Shown here: positions 16,303 to 23,530 of the stretch, one piece after another
How the letters are laid out: each line of letters opens with the position of its first letter
Position numbering within the stretch: position 1 is the stretch's first letter
NCBI GenBank assembly: GCA_964242735.1
Contig: CAXTAK010000002.1
Coordinates: forward strand, 186,001 to 250,000
Direction: 5' to 3'
Length of the DNA: 64,000 nt
From: CADCUY01 sp964242735
GTDB taxonomy: Bacteria > Actinomycetota > Actinomycetes > Actinomycetales > Quadrisphaeraceae
Translations under genes and position numbers: made by a program
Notes under the pieces: generated by a model
The model's database searches: none
Told to the model about the DNA's origin: nothing
The model's input: the letters and a program-made list of their open reading frames with translations, nothing else

Positions 16303-17048
16303 GGCAGCACTGCTGCGGCGTCCTGCTGGGCCGGGACGTCGGCGTAGACGTCGCCGTGCCCGCTCAGCCACGTCCACCGGGGCACGGGCCAGACCGTGAG
16401 CACCGCGCGCCCCACGACCGCCTCGACCGGCACGGCGCCCCCGCCCGGCAGCCCGAGGTGGTAGCGGGAGTCCTGGGACTGGCTGCGGTGATCGCCCATC
16501 ACCCACAGGTGGTCGCTCGGCACGTCGACGTCGAAGGTGGGCACGCTGGGCACGTCACCGGGGTAGAGGTAGGCCTCGTCGAGCGCCTCCCCGTTGACGC
16601 TGAGCCGGCCCTGGTCGTCGCAGCACACCACCCGGTCACCGGGCAGGCCGACGACCCGCTTGATCAGGTGCCCGTCGGCGTCGTTGGGGAGGATGCCCAC
16701 GAAGCGCAGCAGGCCCACCACCGCGCCCCCGACCACCCCGCGCTGCGGCTCCACCGCCTCCGGCAGCCACTCGCCGGGATCGGCGAAGACCACGACGTCG
16801 CCCCGCTCGAGGTCGAAGGGCCCGGGGGTCAGCAGGCTCACCATGACCCGGTCCCCCGGCTCCAGGGTGCGCTGCATCGACTCGGAGGGGATGTAGAAGG
16901 CCTGCGCGAGGAAGGTCTTGACCAGCAGGGAGAGCACCAGGGCAGCGACCACCACCACCACGCCCTCGCGCAGAGCGGCCAGCACCGCGGCGCCGCGACG
17001 CGGGGCGTCGGGCTCGGGCCGGGTGCTGACCTGCTCGGCGTCGGACAC
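16299..17048 (-). CDS. lepB: Type I signal peptidase
   Basis: 249 aa single-pass membrane serine protease that removes signal peptides from exported proteins. A hydrophobic span at about 28-46 anchors it, with the catalytic domain outside the membrane. Nucleophile Ser57 is in IPSESM and general-base Lys130 in HLIKRVVGLPGD; GDHR near residue 200 is box E. The GTG start at 17048 has GGAGGAGG 6 nt upstream and fits better than a more distal one. It lies between rplS and rnhB, the usual actinobacterial arrangement. Confidence 0.95.
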   Translation of the reverse strand: MSDAEQVSTRPEPDAPRRGAAVLAALREGVVVVVAALVLSLLVKTFLAQAFYIPSESMQRTLEPGDRVMVSLLTPGPFDLERGDVVVFADPGEWLPEAVEPQRGVVGGAVVGLLRFVGILPNDADGHLIKRVVGLPGDRVVCCDDQGRLSVNGEALDEAYLYPGDVPSVPTFDVDVPSDHLWVMGDHRSQSQDSRYHLGLPGGGAVPVEAVVGRAVLTVWPVPRWTWLSGHGDVYADVPAQQDAAAVLP

Positions 17049-17107
17049 CTGGTTCCTCCTCCGGTGGGCGTGGTCGCTCCGGCCCACCGGCACCGGCGGC
17101 GCGGGTC

Positions 17108-17464
17108 TCAGATCGTGCGGGCTTCCCGCTTCTCCTTGATCTTCGCCTTCTTGCCGCGGAGGTTGCGCAGGTAGTACAGCTTCGCCCGGCGCACGTCACC
17201 GCGGGTGACGACCTCGATGTGGTCGATGGCCGGGGAGTGCACGGGGAACGTGCGCTCGACACCGACGCCGAAGCTGACCTTGCGAGCGGTGAAGGTCTCG
17301 CGCACGCCGCCCCCGGAGCGGCGGATGACCGCGCCCTGGAAGACCTGCACGCGCGAGCGGGTGCCCTCCACGACCTTCACGTGGACCTTCACGTTGTCGC
17401 CGGGACCGAACACCGGGACGTCGGAGCGCAGCGATGCCGCATCCAGGTCGTCGAGCTTCTGCAT
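17108..17464 (-). CDS. rplS: 50S ribosomal protein L19
   Basis: 118 aa from ATG at 17464, standard for L19 at the 30S-50S interface. Conserved segments include PGDNVKVHVKVVEGTRSRVQ, FQGAVIRRSGGGVRETFTAR, GVGVERTFPVHSP and the basic tail LRGKKAKIKEKRE. It is preceded by 142 nt of apparently non-coding DNA after trmD, so it may have its own promoter in addition to read-through from rpsP-trmD. lepB follows 59 nt later. Confidence 0.97.
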   Translation of the reverse strand: MQKLDDLDAASLRSDVPVFGPGDNVKVHVKVVEGTRSRVQVFQGAVIRRSGGGVRETFTARKVSFGVGVERTFPVHSPAIDHIEVVTRGDVRRAKLYYLRNLRGKKAKIKEKREARTI

Positions 17465-17606
17465 GGGTCGTCCACTCCTGCGCGGGCCCCGGGTCGCGCG
17501 CGTGGTGAGGCGGTGGTGCCGCCGGTCGGATGGGTGGCGGGCTGTGGTGGCCGTGGGCTCCGCGCTCCCCCCGGGGCAGGGGCGGTGCAGGCCGGCTCGC
17601 GCAGGG

Positions 17607-18422
17607 TCAGTCTGCCACAGCGGCGACCGGCAGCGCCCGCACCAGGGTCCCGTCACGCACCTGCCAGCCCAGGGAGGCCAGGACGGTGGTGTCCGCCGCG
17701 TCCAGGGCGGCAGGGTCCAGGGCGCGCAGCAGGTCGGGGCGGCGCGCTGCGGTGCGCGCCAGGGACTGGTCGCGGCGCCACCGGGTGATGCGCGCGTGGT
17801 GACCGGTCAGCAGCACCGGCGGCACCTCACGGCCCGCCCAGGTGGCTGGGCGGGTGTACACGGGGTGCTCCAGCAGCCCGTCGGCGTGGGACTCCTCCAC
17901 CAGGCTCGCGGGGTTGCCCACCACCCCCGGCAGGAGGCGGACGACGGCCTCGACGATCGCGAGCACCGCGACCTCACCACCGCCCAGCACGTAGTCCCCG
18001 AGGCTCACGGGTGTGGTGGGCATCCGCTGAGCCGCGGCGTCCAGCACCCGCTCGTCGATGCCCTCGTAGCGCCCGCAGGCGAACGCCAGCCACGGCTCGC
18101 GGGCGAGGCCCGCGGCCATCGCCTGCGTCAGCGGGGCCCCGGCGGGGCTGGGCACCAGCAGGTGCGGCACCGCCGCCGCCCCGTCCGCGTTCCCGGCGGC
18201 GACCACAGCGTCCAGGGCTCCCGCCCACGGCTCGGGGCGCATCACCATGCCCGCCCCCCCACCCAGCGGCGCGTCGTCGACGGTGCGGTGCCGGTCGGTG
18301 GTGTGGTCGCGCAGGTCGTGCACCTGCACGTCGAGCAACCCCGTGGCCCGGGCGCGCCCGATCAGGGACAGCTGCAGGGGGGTGAAGTAGTCGGGGAAGA
18401 TCGAGACGACGTCGACGCGCAT
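17607..18422 (-). CDS. trmD: tRNA (guanine37-N1)-methyltransferase
   Basis: 271 aa SPOUT-class enzyme that methylates G37 to prevent frameshifting. Visible features: MRVDVVSIFPDYF at the start, GGGAGMVMRPEP, CGRYEGIDERV, and the knotted SAM site SLGDYVLGGGEVA. The ATG at 18422 overlaps the rimM stop by one base (TGATG). A GTG three bases upstream would instead give a GTGA overlap; both are in frame. Family length is 230-280, so it is complete. Confidence 0.96.
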   Translation of the reverse strand: MRVDVVSIFPDYFTPLQLSLIGRARATGLLDVQVHDLRDHTTDRHRTVDDAPLGGGAGMVMRPEPWAGALDAVVAAGNADGAAAVPHLLVPSPAGAPLTQAMAAGLAREPWLAFACGRYEGIDERVLDAAAQRMPTTPVSLGDYVLGGGEVAVLAIVEAVVRLLPGVVGNPASLVEESHADGLLEHPVYTRPATWAGREVPPVLLTGHHARITRWRRDQSLARTAARRPDLLRALDPAALDAADTTVLASLGWQVRDGTLVRALPVAAVAD

Positions 18423-18991
18423 CACGGCGCGGGGTCGGCGAGCGCGGGGTCGTCCACGGGGGGCGCGGTCTCCAGGAGCCCACCGGGCGGGTCGAGGACG
18501 ACGCGACCGCCGGCGACGTCGACCACCGGGACGAGCGCGGTGACGAAGGGCACCAGCGCCGTCCCCCCCGAGGGTTCGGTGATCACCAGCAGGTCGTGGG
18601 CAGGGCTGCGCTCCAGGCCCGCGACGACGCCAGCGGGCGTCCCGTCGACCAGCTCCGCGCGCAGGCCGACGAGGTCGGTGAGCGGCCAGCCGTCCTCGGG
18701 CTCCCCACCGCTGCGGAGGGCCGGTTCCGCCAGCAGCAGCGCGCCGCGCAGCGACTCGGCGGCGTTCCGGTCGTGGACCCCCGCGAAGCTCAGGACCGTC
18801 ACGGCACCCTGCACGCGGGAGTCCAGGAGCTCCAGCGGGCCCGCGCCAGCGGGATCGGTGGTGAAGACCGCACCGGGCACGAAGCGAGCGGCCGGGGCGT
18901 CGGTGCGGACCTCGACGCTGACCTCACCGCGGATCCCCTGGGGGCGGCCGATCCGGGCGACGACGACGAGGTCGCCGGGCGGCGTGCTCAG
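18422..18991 (-). CDS. rimM: Ribosome maturation factor RimM (CTG start proposed)
   Basis: 189 aa when started at CTG 18991. RimM helps assemble the 30S head with S19 and has an N-terminal RimM barrel plus a PRC barrel. The N-terminal LVVVARIGRPQGIRGEVSVEV is essential family sequence, yet it contains no ATG, GTG or TTG. The only in-frame candidate is CTG, overlapping the khpA stop as CTGA. A GTG at 18880 would delete the first 37 residues of a conserved barrel and is rejected. No clear ribosome site precedes the CTG, so translation is presumably coupled to khpA. The PRC part contains GWPLTDLVGLRAEL and the terminal LDPPGGLLE. Confidence 0.9.
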   Translation of the reverse strand: MSTPPGDLVVVARIGRPQGIRGEVSVEVRTDAPAARFVPGAVFTTDPAGAGPLELLDSRVQGAVTVLSFAGVHDRNAAESLRGALLLAEPALRSGGEPEDGWPLTDLVGLRAELVDGTPAGVVAGLERSPAHDLLVITEPSGGTALVPFVTALVPVVDVAGGRVVLDPPGGLLETAPPVDDPALADPAP

Positions 18992-19245
18992 CGGCGCGGC
19001 CGGTCGACGTCGACGACGTCGACCCGCACGTCGCCCCCGTCGGCCAGCGCGCTGACCACCGTGCGCAGGGCCTTCGCCGTGCGCCCAGCGCGGCCGATGA
19101 CCCGGCCGACGTCGTCGGGGTGGAGGCGGACCTCCAGGACCTCACCGCTGCGCTGCGTCGTGGCGGTCACCACGACGTCGTCGGGGTGGTCGACGATGCC
19201 GCGCACCAGGTGGTCGAGGGCATCGGCGAGCACGGCGGAGGTCAT
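18988..19245 (-). CDS. khpA: KH-domain RNA-binding protein KhpA
   Basis: 85 aa single KH domain with the GxxG loop in RVIGRAGRTAKALRT. KhpA (often with KhpB/Jag) binds RNA broadly and affects cell elongation in Gram-positives. It is encoded between rpsP and rimM, the conserved position. ATG at 19245 is 11 nt after the rpsP stop. The stop overlaps the proposed rimM CTG start by 4 nt. The last residues are basic (DRPRR), as is common in the family. Confidence 0.94.
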   Translation of the reverse strand: MTSAVLADALDHLVRGIVDHPDDVVVTATTQRSGEVLEVRLHPDDVGRVIGRAGRTAKALRTVVSALADGGDVRVDVVDVDRPRR

Positions 19246-19256
19246 CGCGGGTGCGA

Positions 19257-19790
19257 TCAGTCGTTGCTGCCCGCGGAGCCGGCCTCGGCCTGCTCGTCGG
19301 CGCCCTCGGGCTGCTCGGCGTTCGCGACCTCGGCGGGCTGGGGCTCGGTCGTGGGCTGAGCGGCCGCCTCGGGGGGAGCAGCGGCCGCTGCCGGCTCCGG
19401 CGCGATCGGAGCCTGGGACGGCGCCGGCTGAGCGGCCGCGGCGGGGTGTGCGCTGGTGGCGTCGCCCGCCGTGGGGGGCGCGGCGACCGGGGTCCGGGGC
19501 TCCTTCACGCGCAGGGTGCCCTCACCGCCGGGCTGGCCCTTGTGCGTCTGCCAATCACCGGTGATCTTCAGCAGAGCCATCACCTGCTCGGTGGGCTGCG
19601 CGCCCACCGAGAGCCAGTACTGCGCCCGCGGCCGGTCGATCTCGATGAACGAGGGCTCTTCGGTGGGGTGGTACTTGCCGATCTCCTCGATCGCCCGGCC
19701 GTCGCGCTTGGTGCGCGCGTCGGCGACGACGATGCGGTAGTACGGGGCGCGCATCTTGCCGAGGCGCTTCAGGCGGATCTTGACTGCCAC
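19257..19790 (-). CDS. rpsP: 30S ribosomal protein S16 with long C-terminal extension
   Basis: 177 aa; the S16 core occupies about 1-85 (AVKIRLKRLGKMRAPYYRIV, RDGRAIEEIGKYHP, RAQYWLSVGAQPTE). The remaining 90 residues are an Ala/Pro/Glu-rich low-complexity tail, seen in various lengths in actinobacterial S16. GTG at 19790 has AGGAG about 9 nt upstream. It heads the rpsP-khpA-rimM-trmD(-rplS) transcription unit. The 170 nt upstream contain an AT-rich TAGCCT hexamer (19920-19915, minus strand) that could be its -10. Confidence 0.95.
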   Translation of the reverse strand: MAVKIRLKRLGKMRAPYYRIVVADARTKRDGRAIEEIGKYHPTEEPSFIEIDRPRAQYWLSVGAQPTEQVMALLKITGDWQTHKGQPGGEGTLRVKEPRTPVAAPPTAGDATSAHPAAAAQPAPSQAPIAPEPAAAAAPPEAAAQPTTEPQPAEVANAEQPEGADEQAEAGSAGSND

Positions 19791-19960
19791 GTGCGGGGGC
19801 TCCTGCTCGTCAGAGGTGGGCCGGTCGCGGTCGCGCGTGGGGTGTGCGGCGTCCGATCGGTGCCCGGGACCAGCGGCGAGCGGTCGGTCCCGCACCCGCT
19901 GAGTACGAGGGGTCAGGCTACCGGACGCCGACAGCGTCCGCGGCGCGGGCAGCACACGGC

Positions 19961-20767
19961 TCACAGCCTCCCGGCGTCGACCACGCGGGCCAGGAACCGC
20001 CTGGTGCGCTCGTGCAGCGGGTCCCCGAGGACCTGCGCGGGTGGACCGGCCTCCAGGACCCTCCCGCCGTCGAGGAAGACCACCGCGTCGGCCGCGGATC
20101 GGGCGAAACCCATCTCGTGGGTGGCCATGAGGATCGTCATGCCGCCCTCCTTGACCTCGCGGACGAGCTCGAGGACCTCGCCGACCAGCTCGGGGTCCAG
20201 GGCGCTGGTGATCTCGTCGAGGAGCAGCAGCCGCGGCGAGCCGGCGAGCGCGCGCACGATCGCCGTCCGCTGCTGCTGCCCACCGGAGAGCTGGTCGGGG
20301 TAGGAGCGCGCGTGGCCCGCGAGGCCGATGCGCTCCAGCAGCACCACCGCCTCGTGCTCGGCCCGCTCGCGCGGCACCCCGTGCACGTGCCGGGGGGCGA
20401 GGGTGACGTTGTCGAGCACGCTCAGGTGCGGGAAGAGGTTGTACGCCTGGAACACCACCCCGATGCGGCTGCGCACCGCGTCGGGGTCGGTGCGGGGGTC
20501 GGTGACGTCCTGCCCGTCGAGCCACACCTGCCCGTCGTCGACGGTCTCCAGCAGGTCCACGCAGCGCAGCAGCGTCGACTTGCCCGACCCCGACGCGCCG
20601 ATGACGGTGACGACCTGGTGCTCGGCGACGTCGAGGTCGACCCCGGTCAGCACCGGGGCGCTCCCGTAGGCCTTGACCAGCCCGCGGACCGCCAGCACCG
20701 GCCGCTGCACCGCTCCGCTCACCACCGCTCCGCTCACCACCGCTCCGCCCCTCACCGGCTCGCTCAC
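19961..20767 (-). CDS. Polar amino acid ABC transporter, ATP-binding protein
   Basis: 268 aa. Walker A GASGSGKST, Q-loop FQAYNLFPHL, signature LSGGQQQR, Walker B LLLLDEITSALDPE and the H-loop MATHEMGFA are all intact, so it should be an active ATPase. The best fit is the GlnQ/HisP-type polar amino acid subfamily. The GTG start overlaps the permease stop as GTGA. The N-terminus (residues about 8-20) is built of an SGAVV repeat encoded by 15-nt tandem units and is likely disordered. Substrate is unknown; with the adjacent permease and lipoprotein it forms a complete importer. Confidence 0.93.
   Translation of the reverse strand: MSEPVRGGAVVSGAVVSGAVQRPVLAVRGLVKAYGSAPVLTGVDLDVAEHQVVTVIGASGSGKSTLLRCVDLLETVDDGQVWLDGQDVTDPRTDPDAVRSRIGVVFQAYNLFPHLSVLDNVTLAPRHVHGVPRERAEHEAVVLLERIGLAGHARSYPDQLSGGQQQRTAIVRALAGSPRLLLLDEITSALDPELVGEVLELVREVKEGGMTILMATHEMGFARSAADAVVFLDGGRVLEAGPPAQVLGDPLHERTRRFLARVVDAGRL
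20709..20748. repeat. 15-nt tandem repeat (2.7 units) at the 5' end of the ABC ATPase gene
   Basis: Unit ACCGCTCCGCTCACC occurs at 20709-20723 and 20724-20738, with a partial copy at 20739-20748. It is in frame and encodes repeating Ser-Gly-Ala-Val-Val on the minus strand. Copy-number change would alter the protein N-terminus without frameshift. Confidence 0.85.
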
Positions 20768-21606
20768 AGCAGCGATCCGGACTGCTGGCGGCGCACTGCG
20801 CGCAGCGAGGCCCAGTCCGCCAGGCGGGCGGTGGGGACGGCGAGCAGCACGAACAGCAGCCCCGCGAGCACGTAGGGGGTGAAGTTCGCGCTCAGGGCCG
20901 TCTCGATCTGGGCTCCGCGGACGGCGTCGACGACCCCCAGCACCGAGATGAGACCCACGTCCTTCTGGAGCGCCACGAAGTCGTTGAGCAGCGGCGGGGT
21001 CACGGTGCGCACGGCCTGCGGCAGCACCACCAGGCGCACGGACTGGCGGTGGCTCAGGCCGAGTGCCCGCGCGGCGGCGCGCTGGCTGGGGTGGACCGAC
21101 TCGATGCCCGCCCGGAAGACCTCCGCCACGTACGCCCCGTAGGTGAGCACCAGCGCCGCGGTGCCCAGCACCACCGGTGAGGTCGGCACCCCCTGCAGGC
21201 GCAGGCCCGGCACCCCGAAGCCCACCAGGTACAGCAGGATGATCAGGGGCAGGCCGCGGAAGACGTCGGTGTAGGCGGCGGCGAGCAGGCGCACCGGGGC
21301 CCACACCGCGCCGCGCAGGGTGCGCGCCAGGGCCACCGCCAGACCGAGGACCACCACCAGGACGGCGGCGACGGCGAGGACCCGCACGTTCAGCCACAGC
21401 CCGTCGAGCACCCGGGGCAGGGCCTGCGCGGCGGTGCCGGGGTCGAGGAAGGACGCCCGGGTGCGCGGCCACCCCGGGGCGCCGGTGATCGCCACCACCG
21501 CGACCGCGGCGAAGGCGAGGGTGCTCAGCAGCGCCACGGCGGTGGACCGGCGAGCGCGTCCGGCGCGGTAGCGCCGCCGGTCGAGCTCGAGCGCGCTGGG
21601 ACCCAC
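20764..21606 (-). CDS. Polar amino acid ABC transporter, permease
   Basis: 280 aa from GTG 21606. It has one N-terminal hydrophobic helix (about 25-45) and then a typical His/Glu/Gln-type permease domain of about five helices. The cytoplasmic EAA loop is EVFRAGIESVHPSQRAAARALGLS followed by VLPQAVRTVTPPLLNDF, which docks on the ATPase. A single permease gene suggests a homodimeric channel. Its stop overlaps the ATPase start, and it begins 14 nt after the binding-protein gene. Confidence 0.92.
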   Translation of the reverse strand: MGPSALELDRRRYRAGRARRSTAVALLSTLAFAAVAVVAITGAPGWPRTRASFLDPGTAAQALPRVLDGLWLNVRVLAVAAVLVVVLGLAVALARTLRGAVWAPVRLLAAAYTDVFRGLPLIILLYLVGFGVPGLRLQGVPTSPVVLGTAALVLTYGAYVAEVFRAGIESVHPSQRAAARALGLSHRQSVRLVVLPQAVRTVTPPLLNDFVALQKDVGLISVLGVVDAVRGAQIETALSANFTPYVLAGLLFVLLAVPTARLADWASLRAVRRQQSGSLL

Positions 21607-21620
21607 GGGTGGGGTGGGCG

Positions 21621-22526
21621 CTACTGCAGGACCGGGGCGTCGCCGGCCTCGGCCAGCCACTGCTGCTCCAGCTCCGCCAGGGTGCCGTCCTCGCGCAGCG
21701 CGTCGACCGCCGTGGAGACGCACCCCGTCAGGGGGCTGTCCAGCTCCATGACCATGCCGAACGCCTCCTCCGCCCCGTCGCCCCCGTCGGTGGCGCCCTC
21801 GGCGGGGGGCAGCTGGCCGACCACGGTGCCGTCGTCGAGCTCCGCGGAGGCGAGGTAGAAGGCGGTGGGCAGGTCGACCACCAGGGCGTCGACCTGCCCG
21901 TTGGTCAGGGCGAGCACCGCGTCCTCGTTGGTGGTGTACACCGACGGCTCGGTGGTGGGGGCGATGGTGTCGGTGATCGTCTGCAGGCTCGTGGTGCCGA
22001 CCTGGGCGCCGAGCCGCACTTCCTGCAGGTCGGCGAGGGACGTCGCGCCCGCCGCCGGGGAGTCGCCGGTGGCCACCACGGACTGCCGCACCAGGTAGTA
22101 CGGGGTGGAGAAGTCGACGGCCTCCGCGCGCTCGGGGGTGATGGAGAACTGGTTCACGTCGACGTCGAAGGTCTTCGGGCCAGGAGCGATGGCGGCGTTG
22201 AAGTCCGCGCGCACCCACTCCACGTCGCCCTCGGTGTAGCCGAGCTGCCCGGCGAGGGCGTACGCGACGGCGGCCTCGAAGCCCTCCCCCGACGCGGGGT
22301 CGTCGCCGACCACCCACGGCTCGTACGCGGGCTCGGACGTCGCGACGGTCAGGGTGCCGGGGGTGAGGGTCTGCAGGGCCTCGGGCGTGCAGTCACCTGC
22401 GGCGCTGCTGCCGGCGGACGTCGCGGGCGCCGCGGGCTCCTCCGCGGGTGCGCAGCCCGCGGCTGCCAGGGCGAGGGGGACGACGAGGAGCAGCAGGCGG
22501 CGCACCGGCGCACCGTAGCGGGACAC
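21621..22526 (-). CDS. Amino acid ABC transporter substrate-binding lipoprotein
   Basis: 301 aa. A lipoprotein signal (RRLLLLVVPLALAAAGC, lipobox AAGC near residue 25) is followed by a family 3 solute-binding fold: LTVATSEPAYEPW, FEAAVAYALAGQLGY, FDVDVNQFSITPERAEAVDFS and LADLQEVRLGAQVGTTSL. The VDFSTPYY motif is typical of polar amino acid binding proteins. It is membrane-anchored and delivers substrate to the adjacent permease. The GTG at 22526 is the chosen start; GTG 22505 directly before the signal peptide is possible. It is the first gene of a three-gene importer operon. Confidence 0.92.
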   Translation of the reverse strand: MSRYGAPVRRLLLLVVPLALAAAGCAPAEEPAAPATSAGSSAAGDCTPEALQTLTPGTLTVATSEPAYEPWVVGDDPASGEGFEAAVAYALAGQLGYTEGDVEWVRADFNAAIAPGPKTFDVDVNQFSITPERAEAVDFSTPYYLVRQSVVATGDSPAAGATSLADLQEVRLGAQVGTTSLQTITDTIAPTTEPSVYTTNEDAVLALTNGQVDALVVDLPTAFYLASAELDDGTVVGQLPPAEGATDGGDGAEEAFGMVMELDSPLTGCVSTAVDALREDGTLAELEQQWLAEAGDAPVLQ

Positions 22527-22550
22527 GGGGCGTGGTCGGCTCGAACCGGC

Positions 22551-22814
22551 TCAGGTACCGGGGTCGCGGAGCCGCTCGTCCGCCGACGCTGATCGCACGC
22601 GTGCCAGCCACTGCGGCCAGTCATCCGCTCCGCGCAGCACCCCGCCGGTGGACCTGACGGTCCGGCGGCGATCCTCGAGCTCGTCGTCGAGGCCGAGGGC
22701 CTGGTCGAGGATGCCTCGGATCTCCCGGGCCTTCGACACACCGGCATCGACGGCGCGAGCGGTGATCCGCGCGTCGTGCCCCTCGGTGAGGTCGATCTGC
22801 GCCCGCCGCACCAC
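22551..22814 (-). CDS. Small protein with antitoxin-like N-terminal ribbon-helix-helix pattern
   Basis: 87 aa from GTG, starting 3 nt after the stop of the PIN-domain gene and so probably co-translated. The first 45 residues (AQIDLTEGHDARITARAVDA, then GVSKAREIRGILDQAL) fit a strand followed by two helices of a DNA-binding antitoxin. The C-terminal WPQWLARVRSASADERLRD resembles the toxin-wrapping tail seen in some VapB proteins. This would make it a second antitoxin beside the one upstream of the toxin. Function is inferred; no close family is certain. Confidence 0.6.
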   Translation of the reverse strand: MVRRAQIDLTEGHDARITARAVDAGVSKAREIRGILDQALGLDDELEDRRRTVRSTGGVLRGADDWPQWLARVRSASADERLRDPGT

Positions 22815-22817
22815 GGC

Positions 22818-23213
22818 TCACCCCAAGACCCGGATCGGGCACCGGGGTCCGGTCGCTGAGGCCAGCTTCCCGTCCGCGGTGAGCAGCTCGCACCCGAGCA
22901 CCTCCGCGAGCGCCACGTAGCAGCCGTCGTACGCGGTGACGTTCGCGCGCAGCTCGATCGCACGGCGCACCAGGCGCCGCGTCGAGACGCGCTCGAAGCG
23001 CAGTCGCTGCAGGTGGGCGACGGCGACCTCGAGACGCGCGTCGCTGAGCTCGCCGCGCAGCCAGCGCTCGCGCCAGACCGAGACGGTCTCGACGTCGACC
23101 AGGTCCGGTGCGGTGATCTCCCGGGCGGCGCGAAGCTCACCGCGGGCAGTGTCTCCGTCGGCCGAGTCATCGGCGAGGGCGTTGGCCAGGACGGAGGCGT
23201 CGACGACGATCAC
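22818..23213 (-). CDS. VapC-type PIN-domain ribonuclease toxin
   Basis: 131 aa. PIN metal-binding acids are all visible: Asp5 (VVDASVLANAL), Glu near 42 (LVDVETVSVW), Asp near 95 (AYDGCYVALAE) and Asp near 113 (LLTADGKL). PIN toxins cleave tRNA or rRNA when their antitoxin is lost. GTG at 23213 starts 40 nt after the upstream antitoxin stop, and the downstream small protein begins 3 nt after its stop. It is apparently intact. The module sits between an amino-acid importer and an amidohydrolase gene. Confidence 0.88.
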   Translation of the reverse strand: MIVVDASVLANALADDSADGDTARGELRAAREITAPDLVDVETVSVWRERWLRGELSDARLEVAVAHLQRLRFERVSTRRLVRRAIELRANVTAYDGCYVALAEVLGCELLTADGKLASATGPRCPIRVLG

Positions 23214-23253
23214 CCGGGCACCGGCGGCCGTCGGGCCGGAGGTGGTTGCGTGC

Positions 23254-23484
23254 TCACCGCGCCGACCGCTCCTCGGCCAGGTCGTCCACGGCGGTGCTCA
23301 GGCCGACTCGCCCGCCGTGCTGGGCCTCGACCTCGTCGAGCACCTCGCTGATGGAGCGGTGCTCGGCCAGGTGGCGCAGCTCGACGGTCAGGAACTGCTG
23401 CAGGGACTGGTGGCTGCGCGCAGCCCTGCGCTGCAGGGCGGCGTGGACGTCGTCAGGGACGTCACGGACGAGGACGTGAGGCAT
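23254..23484 (-). CDS. FitA-like ribbon-helix-helix antitoxin
   Basis: 76 aa. MPHVLVRDVPDDVHAALQRR and the following ARSHQSLQQFLTVEL are the strand-helix-helix of FitA/VapB antitoxins (RD-hydrophobic-P-x-hydrophobic). The C-terminal part (residues 45-76) would wrap the PIN toxin encoded just downstream. Two TGCTTGCA repeats overlap its start region, giving a plausible autoregulatory operator. ATG at 23484 is clear. Confidence 0.86.
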   Translation of the reverse strand: MPHVLVRDVPDDVHAALQRRAARSHQSLQQFLTVELRHLAEHRSISEVLDEVEAQHGGRVGLSTAVDDLAEERSAR

Positions 23485-23522
23485 GCTTGCATCTTGCTTG
23501 CACGGACACCGTCATGGCAAGC
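23484..23522. promoter_or_regulatory. Candidate toxin-antitoxin operator: repeated TGCTTGCA sites
   Basis: TGCTTGCA is at 23484-23491 and 23495-23502, 11 bp apart (one helical turn). An inverted core GCAAGC lies in 23516-23522. The first copy covers the antitoxin start codon. Ribbon-helix-helix antitoxins commonly bind such repeats to repress their own promoter. The sites are seen directly; binding is inferred. Confidence 0.5.
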
Positions 23523-23530
23523 GGGTCACC

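Noticed and set aside
18422..18880. Short rimM beginning at GTG 18880
   Set aside because: It would delete the first 37 residues including the conserved GRPQGIRGEV; the longer CTG-started form is preferred.
19961..21472. 503-aa frame joining the ABC ATPase to upstream sequence
   Set aside because: The upstream half is antisense/out-of-frame permease sequence; the GTG at 20767 overlapping the permease stop is the real start.
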